A stretch of DNA of 64,000 bases from Pseudomonadota bacterium (GTDB lineage: Bacteria > Pseudomonadota > Alphaproteobacteria > Rhizobiales > Hyphomicrobiaceae), in contig JAEZRM010000144.1 of the NCBI GenBank assembly GCA_023412805.1, positions 1 through 64,000 on the forward strand, read 5' to 3'. A program made the position numbers and the translations under genes. The notes beneath the pieces were generated by a model that did no database searches, was not told where the DNA came from, and saw nothing but the letters and a program-made list of their open reading frames with translations. Below, one piece after another: positions 45,237 through 53,560 of the stretch (position 1 is the first letter of the stretch; every line of letters starts with the position of its first letter).

Positions 45237-46042
45237 CAGCCGCGCACCATCCGTTCGAGCAGGCGCTTGAGATGTACGCCCGCGACCTCGCGCCGATACC
45301 ACGCCGTCGCGAGCGCATCCGTCGGTGGGTCGAGCCCTTCGACCGCGACTTGCGCCGCACGCGCAATCGTCGATGCGTCCAGTGACTGGCCTTCCAGCAC
45401 GCGCTCGACCGCCGTCGCCTGGAGCGGCATGGGGCCCATGGCGCCGAATGCCACCCGCGCGCCACGAATGCGCCCAGCTTGGCGCGGCAAGCAAGCCGCG
45501 ACCGACAGCACTGACACGCCCTTCGGCTTTATGCGGCTCACCTTGAGGAAATCGAAGTCGCCCGGCGCTTGCGGACGCGGCACATGAACGGACGCGACGA
45601 TGCCGACGCGACCACGCTCCCGCAGGACATCGGAGAGCGGCCGCGGCGCGCCGCTCTGGTCCGCGAGATTGGCGCGCGCGCCGAGCGCCAGCAGCGCGAC
45701 GGCGAAATCACCATAGGGATGCGGCGCAAACAGATTTCCGCCGACAGTGCCCATATTGCGGATCTGCGGCCCGCCGACCACGCGCGCAACAGGTGCAAGA
45801 AACTCGAGGTCGCGATGCGCCGCGATGGTCGCCATGGTGACGCCCGCACCGATGGTGACGCCGTCACCGGACAGCCGTATATCGGCAAGCACGGGATCGC
45901 TGCTGCGCACGATACGCGTCGCAGTCACGCCGGCATTGACGTCGCGCATGACCAGCGTTCCGCCGGCCATGAAGATAGCATCCGATCCCATGGCGCGCTG
46001 CGCCTCGGCGAGTGTCGCATGCGTTTCGACGGACTGGATCAT
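45236..46042 (-). CDS. Molybdenum hydroxylase, FAD-binding subunit
   Basis: A 268-residue CoxM/XdhB-type subunit: FMAGGTLVMRD (first FAD loop), TVGGNLFAPHPYGDF (second FAD loop, the usual TxGGNL-P), and a C-terminal domain. It takes electrons from the 2Fe-2S subunit. ATG 46042 follows AAGGGGCG and overlaps the SRPBCC gene by 4 nt. It is a little shorter than the typical 280-290 residues. Confidence 0.9.
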   Translation of the reverse strand: MIQSVETHATLAEAQRAMGSDAIFMAGGTLVMRDVNAGVTATRIVRSSDPVLADIRLSGDGVTIGAGVTMATIAAHRDLEFLAPVARVVGGPQIRNMGTVGGNLFAPHPYGDFAVALLALGARANLADQSGAPRPLSDVLRERGRVGIVASVHVPRPQAPGDFDFLKVSRIKPKGVSVLSVAACLPRQAGRIRGARVAFGAMGPMPLQATAVERVLEGQSLDASTIARAAQVAVEGLDPPTDALATAWYRREVAGVHLKRLLERMVRG

Positions 46043-46503
46043 GGATCGCCCCTTTGTCGCGACATCGGAAGCCCCATGTGCTCGCGTACGGCATCGAAGC
46101 CGGCACGGTAGATATTGTTTGCGACCATGTCGCGCAGCTCCGTCTCCCGCCCCACCGGCGTGTCGAACCGGCATTGCCAGTGCCAGAACGTGCGATCGCC
46201 ATCGGTGACCGGCGCCAGGCGCACGTGCGCCACGTAGTTGAGGAGCGGCACTGGCGTTTCCATGAGGCAGTAGGAGAATGCCATGTCGGCATCCGACAGC
46301 GTGAGCAGCTGCTCGCGCAGCTCCGAGCCGTCGACGAGATGAAAGCGGCGCACGCAGCCGATCTTGTCGGAGGAATATCCGCGCTCGATGTGGCTGTCGG
46401 CGACGGCGGGATGCCACTGATCATGCCCATTGAAGTCGCGCAGCACGGCCCATACCGCCTCGGCAGGAGCGTCTATGATCGTGCTCTCGACAATGCGGAC
46501 CAT
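46039..46503 (-). CDS. SRPBCC (START-like) protein, copy 1
   Basis: A 154-residue member of the polyketide-cyclase/START fold superfamily: IIDAPAEAVWAVLRDFN, SDKIGCVRRFHL, GDRTFWHWQCRFD. It is clearly a paralogue of the next upstream gene. SRPBCC proteins bind hydrophobic ligands; CoxG of CO dehydrogenase operons belongs to the same superfamily and anchors the enzyme to the membrane. It overlaps the FAD subunit by 4 nt. Confidence 0.8.
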   Translation of the reverse strand: MVRIVESTIIDAPAEAVWAVLRDFNGHDQWHPAVADSHIERGYSSDKIGCVRRFHLVDGSELREQLLTLSDADMAFSYCLMETPVPLLNYVAHVRLAPVTDGDRTFWHWQCRFDTPVGRETELRDMVANNIYRAGFDAVREHMGLPMSRQRGDP

Positions 46504-46505
46504 GA

Positions 46506-46943
46506 TCAGCCTGCCATCTGTCGCTTGAGCGCATCAAAACCGGCCTGAAAAACATTGTTGCCGATGCCGTCGACGAGATCCGCCGCCGCCTCGGCCGCAC
46601 AGTCGAATTCGGCCGTCCATTCGATGAACGTGCGGTCGCCGTCGCTGATCGGCGTCAGGCGCAGCGTCGCGATGTAGTCGCTGAGCGGCATCGGCGACTC
46701 GAGGATCGTGTACGTGCAGAACATATCGTAGTCCGAAAGCCCGATGAGCTTCTCGCGCAAACGATCACCATTCTGCAGACGGAAGTCGCGCACACAGCCG
46801 ACCTTGTCGGAAGGCTCGCCGTTCTCGATCCGGCTTTCCCGTATGCGAGGATGCCAGCGTGGCAGCGCATTGAAGTCGCGGATCTTCTCCCAGACTTTGG
46901 TGGCCGGGGCGTCGATCACTGAGGAGACGTAGACGCGCGCCAT
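46506..46943 (-). CDS. SRPBCC (START-like) protein, copy 2
   Basis: A 145-residue paralogue of its neighbour, sharing VIDAPATKVWEKIRDFN, SDKVGCVRDF, LREKL, DGDRTF and the NNVFQAGFDAL end. The two may form a heterodimer or bind substrate and product of the molybdenum enzyme. It begins right after the SPFH gene stop without a gap. Confidence 0.8.
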   Translation of the reverse strand: MARVYVSSVIDAPATKVWEKIRDFNALPRWHPRIRESRIENGEPSDKVGCVRDFRLQNGDRLREKLIGLSDYDMFCTYTILESPMPLSDYIATLRLTPISDGDRTFIEWTAEFDCAAEAAADLVDGIGNNVFQAGFDALKRQMAG

Positions 46944-49703
46944 CTAGGTCGTGCCTCCGGATTTGGGCTTGTCATCGCCACTACCGCCTTTGCGGGCATC
47001 GTTGGCGATACGCTGCATGTCGGAAGCCTCGCGAATGAGACCGCCCTGCTTCGCGAGATTGGCACCGTCGATGCCGATATCGGCGAGGAGGCTGTCGATC
47101 ATCGGTGCTTGCACGCGATAGCGCAGCGCCGAATTGATCACCTCGTCGGTCGGGCTGCCCGAGCGACCTTCGCCGCCACCGCCATTCATGCCGTCGAGCT
47201 GCATGATGCGGATGTCCTGTATCTTCTCCAGCGGCTTCACCGACGCAGCGACAATGCCTTCGACATGCTCCAGCAGCTTGCGACGGAACAGTGAAACACG
47301 CGCCGGATCCGTGAGAACGTTCTCCGCCTCGTTGAGCAGGCGCTGCGCTTCGGCCTCGACCGTGAGCCGGACCTTTTCGGCGCCGGCAGCGATCGTGCGT
47401 TCTGCCGCAGCCTTTTCCGCCAGCACGACGTCGATCGCCCTACGCCGATTGGCGACTTCGGTCTCGCGAGCGGTCGCAATCCGCTCCTCGGCCGCTGCCG
47501 CATTGGCACGCGCCGTGTCGGCTTCGAGACGTGCCGCTGATTCCTCGAGCGACTTGCGATAGAGCGTGATGGCCTTGTCCATCTGCGCCGTCTCGACGAG
47601 CCTCTCACGCTCAACTTCGAGGCGACGACGTTCGGCCTCGTGCGAGATGCGGACCTCATCGAGCCCGCGCTCGGACGTGATGCGCGCCCGCTCTATATCC
47701 TCGCGGCTCTCGATCTCCGCTTCGCGCAAGGCTTGAACACGCGCGATCTCGAGTTGCTCAAGCGACTGGCGACGCGCCACCTTCGCGGCCTCTACAGCGC
47801 TTTCGCGCTGAACTTCCGCGGTCTCGACGGAGGCCTGCGCCGACAGTTGCGCACGGCGAACCTCCGCCTCGGCGGCAGCGCGAGCGCTCTTCTTCGACGC
47901 GAGTTCGACGACACGGGCTTCCTCTGCCGCCTCGACCTCGCGTTTGCGCTCTATGTCGATGACCTCGCGCGTCTGCTGGCTCGCAATGCGCTCCTGTTCG
48001 AGCTTGAGCTCGGCAACGATGCGCGCCCGTTCGACGCTCTCGCGACGCGCGATGTCGGCTGCCTCGATCGCCTTGTCGCGCGCGATCTCTTCCGACCGCG
48101 TCGAGAGTTCAGCCTCGATACGCTCGGCGGCAACACCCTTCTCGCGCGCAATCCGGGCGGCTTCGATGGCGCGCCCCGCCGCGATCTCCGCAGCCTCTAC
48201 GGCCTGCTGGCGCTCGATCTCCATTGCGCGAATGCGCTGATCCTCGCTGATTCGGGACTCGGATATCTTGGCTGCTTGCGCAATGCGCTGACGCTCCGTC
48301 GCCTCACGAGCCGCAATCTCCGCCTCTTCCAGACCCTGCTGACGCGCGATCTCGCGGCGGCGGATATCCTCTTCGCCCCTGATCCGCGTCTGCGTGAGGA
48401 TCAAAGTCTGCGCCATACGCGCCTTCTCGGTTTCCTCACGGGCCGCGATTTCAGCCTGCTCGACAGCGCGCTGACGCTCGATCTCCATGGCCTGCGTCTC
48501 GCGATCCTTCTGGATCCGCGTCTCGGTCAGCACCTTCTCCTGAAGGATGCGCGCCCGCTCTGTCGCTTCACGGGCTGAGATTTCCGCAGCCTCGAGTGTG
48601 CGCGTGCGCTCGATCTCGCGCGCCGTCGTCTCCTGCTCATTGATGATGCGCGCTTCCTTCAGACTGCGCTCCTGAAGGATGCGTGCCGTCTCGACCTGCT
48701 CGCGCGCGGTGATCTCTTCGGCTTCGACGGCCTGCGCACGCGCGATCTCACGCCGACGCACTTCGAGCTCGGACGCGATGCGTGCCTCCGCGATAGCGCG
48801 GTCGTTGGAAATACGCGCCCGCTCGATGGTCTCGCGCGCTGTGATTTGCGCGGATTCCGCCTCCGTCTCGCGCTCGGCACGCTCCCTCGCCAAAAGCGCG
48901 CGCTGCTGGGCACGGCGGAACTCGACGTCGCGTTCCTGCTCTAACCGTGCTTCCTCGCTCGCGCGCTCGATCTCCAGGGCTTGCTTCTCGGCCTCCAGGT
49001 TGCGCGTGCGGATCAGGATCGACGTGTCCTGCTCGATGTCGTTGCGGATCTTGCGCCGGGATTCGATATCCTTGATCAGAACCGTAAGACCCTCGGCATC
49101 AAACCGGTTCGAGGGATTGAAGAACTCGAGGCTCGTCTGGTCGATGTCCAGAATGGCGACGGACTCGAGCTCCAAACCGTTACGCGAGAGATCCGCCTCT
49201 ACCGCTTGGCGCACGCGCTCGACATAGTTCGTGCGGTTCTCATGCATTCCGCTCATATCCATGGCGGCAGCGGCGGCGCGCATCGCGCTTTCGAACTTGC
49301 CGGCGAGCAGTGCGTGGAGGCTTTCCGGCTCCAGGGTGCGCCGTCCGAGTGTCGAAGCGGCCATTGCGACGGCGCGCTTGTCGGGCTGGACGCGCACGTA
49401 GAATTCGGCTTCTACATCGACGCGCATACGATCTTTCGTGATGAGCGCGTCGTTGTTGGTGCGCAACACCTTGAGCCGCAGGGTGTTCATGTTGACGGGC
49501 GTGATCTCGTGGATCATCGGCCAGACGAACGCGCCGCCGTCTATGACGACCTTTTCGCCGAGGAAGCCGGTCCTGACGAACGCGATCTCCTTGGTCGAGC
49601 GGCGGTAGAGCCGCTGGAGGATCCAGAAGACGATCGCGATCACCACCACCGCGACGATGAGCCAGAGAATCAACTGGCCGATCATTTCACCCGACATGTA
49701 CAT
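46944..49703 (-). CDS. Giant SPFH/flotillin-like membrane protein with 44-residue repeats
   Basis: A 919-residue protein. A membrane span (about 8-29) is followed by an SPFH/PHB domain (about 35-230) as in flotillins and YqiK, which are near 500-550 residues. Residues 287-594 consist of seven exact-length 44-residue repeats with consensus I-AARE-ERARI; a degenerate unit precedes them (243-286) and another follows at 664-707. The region must form a very long coiled coil. The C-terminus (from about 790) is the flotillin-like tail ending in a disordered Gly/Lys-rich stretch. ATG 49703 follows AGGAGG. It may scaffold the transporter or the hydroxylase at the membrane. Confidence 0.85.
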   Translation of the reverse strand: MYMSGEMIGQLILWLIVAVVVIAIVFWILQRLYRRSTKEIAFVRTGFLGEKVVIDGGAFVWPMIHEITPVNMNTLRLKVLRTNNDALITKDRMRVDVEAEFYVRVQPDKRAVAMAASTLGRRTLEPESLHALLAGKFESAMRAAAAAMDMSGMHENRTNYVERVRQAVEADLSRNGLELESVAILDIDQTSLEFFNPSNRFDAEGLTVLIKDIESRRKIRNDIEQDTSILIRTRNLEAEKQALEIERASEEARLEQERDVEFRRAQQRALLARERAERETEAESAQITARETIERARISNDRAIAEARIASELEVRRREIARAQAVEAEEITAREQVETARILQERSLKEARIINEQETTAREIERTRTLEAAEISAREATERARILQEKVLTETRIQKDRETQAMEIERQRAVEQAEIAAREETEKARMAQTLILTQTRIRGEEDIRRREIARQQGLEEAEIAAREATERQRIAQAAKISESRISEDQRIRAMEIERQQAVEAAEIAAGRAIEAARIAREKGVAAERIEAELSTRSEEIARDKAIEAADIARRESVERARIVAELKLEQERIASQQTREVIDIERKREVEAAEEARVVELASKKSARAAAEAEVRRAQLSAQASVETAEVQRESAVEAAKVARRQSLEQLEIARVQALREAEIESREDIERARITSERGLDEVRISHEAERRRLEVERERLVETAQMDKAITLYRKSLEESAARLEADTARANAAAAEERIATARETEVANRRRAIDVVLAEKAAAERTIAAGAEKVRLTVEAEAQRLLNEAENVLTDPARVSLFRRKLLEHVEGIVAASVKPLEKIQDIRIMQLDGMNGGGGEGRSGSPTDEVINSALRYRVQAPMIDSLLADIGIDGANLAKQGGLIREASDMQRIANDARKGGSGDDKPKSGGTT
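47922..48845 (-). repeat. Seven 132-bp in-gene repeats (44 residues each)
   Basis: The DNA encoding residues 287-594 of the SPFH protein. Every unit is exactly 132 bp with no gaps, e.g. starts ITARETIERARI, ITAREQVETARI, ISAREATERARI, IAAREETEKARM, IAAREATERQRI, IAAGRAIEAARI, IARRESVERARI. 44 is four 11-residue units, so a hendecad coiled coil is likely. The DNA copies have diverged, so the expansion is not recent. Confidence 0.85.
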
Positions 49704-49715
49704 GTCCGTTCCTCC

Positions 49716-50561
49716 TTACGCACCGCGGCCCTGGCCCTTGCGGGCAATGCGCTTGAACATGCGCGTCTGTTCTGTCAGGGCGATTTCTGTCGGCAGGCGC
49801 TCCATCGAAGACGCGCCATAGAAGCCGTGGCAATTGGATGTTTTGTTCAGGATGAACTCGGCGTCCTCGGGCATGGCGACAGGACCGCCGTGGACGAGCA
49901 CGATCACCTCAGGATTGATCCTGAGCGCCGCTTCCGACCACGCCTCGACGAGCGCCGGACAATCCGCGAGCTTGAGCGCCGTCTCAGCGCCGATACTGCC
50001 GCCCGTCGTGAGACCGAGATGGCAAACGATGATATCGGCGCCGGCCCGCGCCATAGCCGCCGCCTCGTCGGCATTGAAGACGTATGGCGACGTCAGCATG
50101 TCCTTCTTGTGGGCGGTGGCGATCATGTCGATCTCGAGCCCGTAGGACATGCCGGTCTCTTCGAGATTGGCGCGGAACGTGCCGTCGATGAGGCCGACCG
50201 TCGGGAAATTCTGGACGCCGGAGAAACCGATGCGCTTCAGCTCATCCAGGAAAACATCCATCTTGCGGAAGGGATCCGTGCCGTTGACGCCGGCGAGCAC
50301 GGGCGTGTGCTTGACGACCGGCAGCACCTCCGACGCCATTTCGACGACGATCTGGTTCGCGTCGCCGTACGCCAGCAGGCCCGCGAGCGAGCCGCGCCCC
50401 GCCATGCGATAGCGGCCGGAATTGTAGATCACGATGAGGTCGATGCCGCCGGCTTCCTCGCACTTGGCCGACAGGCCCGTACCGGCACCGCCGCCGACGA
50501 TCGGCACGCCATCGGCCATCATGCCGCGAAGCTTTTCGAGTATCTTCTGACGCGGGATCAC
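49716..50561 (-). CDS. Tm-1-type TIM-barrel protein (PEP hydrolase family)
   Basis: A 281-residue TIM barrel: GGGAGTGLSAKCEEAGGIDLI start, YNSGRYRMAGRGSLAGL, GVNGTDPFRKMD, GFSGVQNFPTVGLIDG, HLGLTTGGSIG and VLVHGGP blocks typical of the phosphoenolpyruvate-hydrolase-like family (PF09370). This family equals the C-terminal half of the tomato virus-resistance protein Tm-1. The N-terminal half partner is fused to the LivF ATPase encoded by the overlapping upstream gene (4 nt). The reaction is unknown. Confidence 0.8.
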   Translation of the reverse strand: MIPRQKILEKLRGMMADGVPIVGGGAGTGLSAKCEEAGGIDLIVIYNSGRYRMAGRGSLAGLLAYGDANQIVVEMASEVLPVVKHTPVLAGVNGTDPFRKMDVFLDELKRIGFSGVQNFPTVGLIDGTFRANLEETGMSYGLEIDMIATAHKKDMLTSPYVFNADEAAAMARAGADIIVCHLGLTTGGSIGAETALKLADCPALVEAWSEAALRINPEVIVLVHGGPVAMPEDAEFILNKTSNCHGFYGASSMERLPTEIALTEQTRMFKRIARKGQGRGA

Positions 50562-52747
50562 CGGTTCACCTCTCCGCGGGATCGCGCACGGCCATCGCCG
50601 TGCAGGTTTCGAAATTCGGCAATGAGGGCTCCCGCGAACTCCGGCGCATTGATGTGATGGGGCACACGAATGAGCTGGCGCGATGCGGTCTGCCGCACGG
50701 TCTCCGTGAGCGCGGCATAGAGGGCCGAGCGTGCCGTCAGATCGTGAAAGGGCTTACCTGGCGCGTCGAGCGCCGAGACACCGCCTTCCGGCAGGAAGAA
50801 GCGCACCTGACCTTCCATACAGTTCAGTCGCTCGCCGATCCAGCGGCCCATGCGCGTGTTCTCTTCGGGCGTCGTGCGCATGAGCGTGATCTGCGGATTG
50901 TGCTGATAGAGAAGCCGTCCGGCATAGCGCTCGGGCACTGTCTGCGGCGCGCCGAAGTTGACCATGTCGAGCGCACCGACCGAGCCGATGTAGGGAATGC
51001 GGGTGCGGATGATCGCGCCGAAGCGATCTTCGGTTGCCGGGAACACGCCGCCCATCAGGAGGTCGCAGATCTCCGTCGTGCTGATGTCGAGAACGCCGAC
51101 GAGCTTTCCAGCATCGACAAGCGCTTCCATCGCTTGTCCACCGATGCCGGTCGCGTGGAACACGAGACAATCGTGCGTCGACGCGAGCTGCTTCGTGACC
51201 TGCTGCACGCACGGCGTCGTAACGCCGAACATGGTGAGTCCGACCGCCGGCTTTGCCGAGGCACGTGGTTTCGCGGCCTGACGCGCGGTCACCATGCCGA
51301 TCATGGCCTGCGCCGCGTTGGCGAGCACATCCTCGGTGATGGCATTGAGGCCCTGCACGTCGGCGACCGACGGCAGCATCATGATGTCCGAGGGGCCGAC
51401 GTATTTGCTGACCTCGCCCGATGCCACCGTCGAGACAATGAGCTTCGGCACGCCGACAGGCAGCGCGCGCATCGCCGGCGCCACCATGGCCGTGCCGCCC
51501 GAACCACCGGCCGACAGTACACCGGCGATACCGCTCTGGCGCACAATCCAGCGACGGAAAGCTTCCGTCATGCCAGCGACCGACTGGCCGCGATCGCCGG
51601 TGAAAACACCCGCCGCGCCGCGTGGATGGAATGCTGCGACTTGATGCGCAGGAATCTCGGCACCCGAATGGTCGCCGGTCGTCGAGAGATCGACCATGCG
51701 CACGGGCAGCCCCGCGGCGCGGATCAGGTCGCGCATGTAGCGCAACTCGTCGCCCTTGGTGTCGAGCGTTCCCACAACGAGCACCACGGGACGGCCGGTG
51801 CCCGCAAGCGGCCTGATATCGACGCTTGAAGCAGCCGCAGCCAGAGGTCGGGTCGTAACAACGCGCGCGAGCTGTTCGAGCCGCTGCACGGACATGGGTT
51901 GCGACCACCGGTTCGGGATCACGGGATTCGAATTGTAGATCTTGAGCGGCGCAGAAGCGGCATTCGCGCTGCTGGCAGGCGTGGAGGTCGGTGCAGGTGT
52001 CGCTGGTCCTGCATCCTCATGGCCATGACGGCCGACGCCGAGCAGCCGCTGCTGCAGTTCGCGATCACCGGCAAGCTCGCGCGCGGCCGAGATGCGATTG
52101 ATGCGGCCATTGACCATGATCGCGACGTTGTCGGCAACGACGCACGCAACGCCGATGTTCTGCTCGATGACGAGGACGTCCATATCGCCGTCTTCACCGA
52201 GATGCTGCAGCATCTCCTCGACCTGCGCGACGATGACCGGCGCGAGCCCTTCCGTCGGCTCGTCCATGACGAGGAGGCGCGGATTGGAAAGCAACGCGCG
52301 AGAGATCGCGAGCATCTGCTGTTCGCCGCCCGAGAGCTGCCCGCCGCCATTGGATTTGCGTTCGGCGAGACGCGGGAAGGTCGAATACACGCGCTCGACG
52401 GTCCAGGGGCCCTTGCGACGCCCCGAGACGAGACGCAAATGCTCATCGACGGTCAGGGACGGCCATAGACGACGACCTTGCGGCACATATCCGATGCCGA
52501 GCTGAGCAATGTCGGCCGGCGCCAGGCCGACGAGTTGCTGACCGCCGAAGCTGATCGATCCGGATGCGATCGGCACGAGACCCATGATGGCCTTGCAGAG
52601 CGTGGTCTTGCCCATGCCATTGCGACCGACGACGGACAGCACGCCGCTCTTGAGGCTCAGATCGACACCCTGCAGTGCGTGCGAGGCGCCGTAGTAGACA
52701 TTGAGACCGCGGATCTCGATGGTCGGCGCGCGATTACGCTCAGCCAT
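50558..52747 (-). CDS. LivF-type ABC ATPase fused to UPF0261/Tm-1-like domain
   Basis: A 729-residue fusion. Residues 1-240 form a branched-chain amino acid-type ATPase (Walker A GRNGMGKTT 41-49, signature LSGGE 138-142, Walker B LLVMDEP 158-164). A Pro/Ala linker (241-315) joins it to a UPF0261 domain (about 320-715; VVLVVGTLDTKGDELRYMRD, SAGGSGGTA, GVTTPCV). The second domain corresponds to the N-terminal half of plant Tm-1. GGAGG precedes ATG 52747, which overlaps livG by 8 nt. A direct role of UPF0261 in transport or in handling the substrate is inferred only. Confidence 0.85.
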   Translation of the reverse strand: MAERNRAPTIEIRGLNVYYGASHALQGVDLSLKSGVLSVVGRNGMGKTTLCKAIMGLVPIASGSISFGGQQLVGLAPADIAQLGIGYVPQGRRLWPSLTVDEHLRLVSGRRKGPWTVERVYSTFPRLAERKSNGGGQLSGGEQQMLAISRALLSNPRLLVMDEPTEGLAPVIVAQVEEMLQHLGEDGDMDVLVIEQNIGVACVVADNVAIMVNGRINRISAARELAGDRELQQRLLGVGRHGHEDAGPATPAPTSTPASSANAASAPLKIYNSNPVIPNRWSQPMSVQRLEQLARVVTTRPLAAAASSVDIRPLAGTGRPVVLVVGTLDTKGDELRYMRDLIRAAGLPVRMVDLSTTGDHSGAEIPAHQVAAFHPRGAAGVFTGDRGQSVAGMTEAFRRWIVRQSGIAGVLSAGGSGGTAMVAPAMRALPVGVPKLIVSTVASGEVSKYVGPSDIMMLPSVADVQGLNAITEDVLANAAQAMIGMVTARQAAKPRASAKPAVGLTMFGVTTPCVQQVTKQLASTHDCLVFHATGIGGQAMEALVDAGKLVGVLDISTTEICDLLMGGVFPATEDRFGAIIRTRIPYIGSVGALDMVNFGAPQTVPERYAGRLLYQHNPQITLMRTTPEENTRMGRWIGERLNCMEGQVRFFLPEGGVSALDAPGKPFHDLTARSALYAALTETVRQTASRQLIRVPHHINAPEFAGALIAEFRNLHGDGRARSRGEVNR

Positions 52748-53558
52748 GACCACCTCCGAGATAAAGCTCCTGCACCTCGGCGTCGTTCTCGATTTCCTCG
52801 GGCGTGCCCTCCTTGAAGACGCGGCCGTTGTGCATCATCGTCACGCTCTCGGCGACGCGCAGCGCGACGTCCATGTCGTGCTCGATGATGATGTAGCCGA
52901 TGTGGTCCGGCAGACCTGAAAGGATCGCCACAAGCTCGGAGCGCTCGGTGGGCGAGAGGCCGGCTGCGGGCTCATCGAACAGGATGAAGCGTGGCGCACC
53001 GGCCAGCGCGAGCGCAATCTCGAGCTGACGCTGCTGACCATAGGAAAGTGCGGAGACCAGCGTGTCGCGTGCGCGGGTCAGGTGTACCGCTTCAATCAGC
53101 TCATGAGCGCGGGCAACAATCGCATCGCTCGGGCGAGGCCTCAGCAGCGAGAAGCGACCGCGCGAGACCCCCAGGCATGCGAGATAGACGTTGTCGGCAA
53201 CCGTCATGCCGCCGAACAGCAGTGAGATCTGGTAAGTGCGGCGCAAACCGCGACGAATGCGCTCGTGGGCGGGGAAGTTCGTCAAGTCCTCACCGAACAA
53301 GCGGATCGTGCCGGACGTCGGAAGGAAGTCGCCGGTCACGCAATTGAACAGCGTGGTCTTGCCAGCACCATTGGAGCCGAGCACCGCGCGACGCTCGCCG
53401 GGCCGGACCGATAGCGTCACGTCCGAAATGGCGGCGAGCGCGCCGAAGAGCTTGGTCACGCCGCGCAGCTCGAGGGCATTGCCGGTGCTGACGGACCCGA
53501 GACGCTCGGCGGCACTTCGATCTGCGGCGCGGACTACGGCAGTGCGGGCCTGTGCCAT
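52740..53558 (-). CDS. ABC transporter ATP-binding protein, LivG type
   Basis: A 272-residue ATPase: Walker A GSNGAGKTT, LivG-type GLRRTYQISLLFGGMTV loop, signature LSYGQQRQLE, Walker B FILFDEPAAGLSP. It pairs with the LivF fusion to drive the LivHM channel. It starts 2 nt before the permease gene ends its spacer and overlaps the fusion gene by 8 nt. Confidence 0.88.
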   Translation of the reverse strand: MAQARTAVVRAADRSAAERLGSVSTGNALELRGVTKLFGALAAISDVTLSVRPGERRAVLGSNGAGKTTLFNCVTGDFLPTSGTIRLFGEDLTNFPAHERIRRGLRRTYQISLLFGGMTVADNVYLACLGVSRGRFSLLRPRPSDAIVARAHELIEAVHLTRARDTLVSALSYGQQRQLEIALALAGAPRFILFDEPAAGLSPTERSELVAILSGLPDHIGYIIIEHDMDVALRVAESVTMMHNGRVFKEGTPEEIENDAEVQELYLGGGHG

Positions 53559-53560
53559 CG

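Noticed and set aside
42035..46042. Aerobic CO dehydrogenase (coxMSL) as the identity of the molybdenum enzyme
   Set aside because: Gene order and CoxDE-like partners fit, but the active-site signature AYxCSFR of form I CODH is absent. The protein has TAMRGFG, and the large subunit is split.
47922..48845. CRISPR array or DNA-level satellite as explanation of the 132-bp periodicity
   Set aside because: The units are contiguous coding sequence without spacers and have diverged in DNA. The periodicity is conserved at protein level.
48981..50657. A 558-residue plus-strand open frame
   Set aside because: It lies opposite the SPFH gene and the TIM-barrel gene, both with family features and ribosome sites. 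The Asp/His/Arg-rich composition is that of antisense frames.
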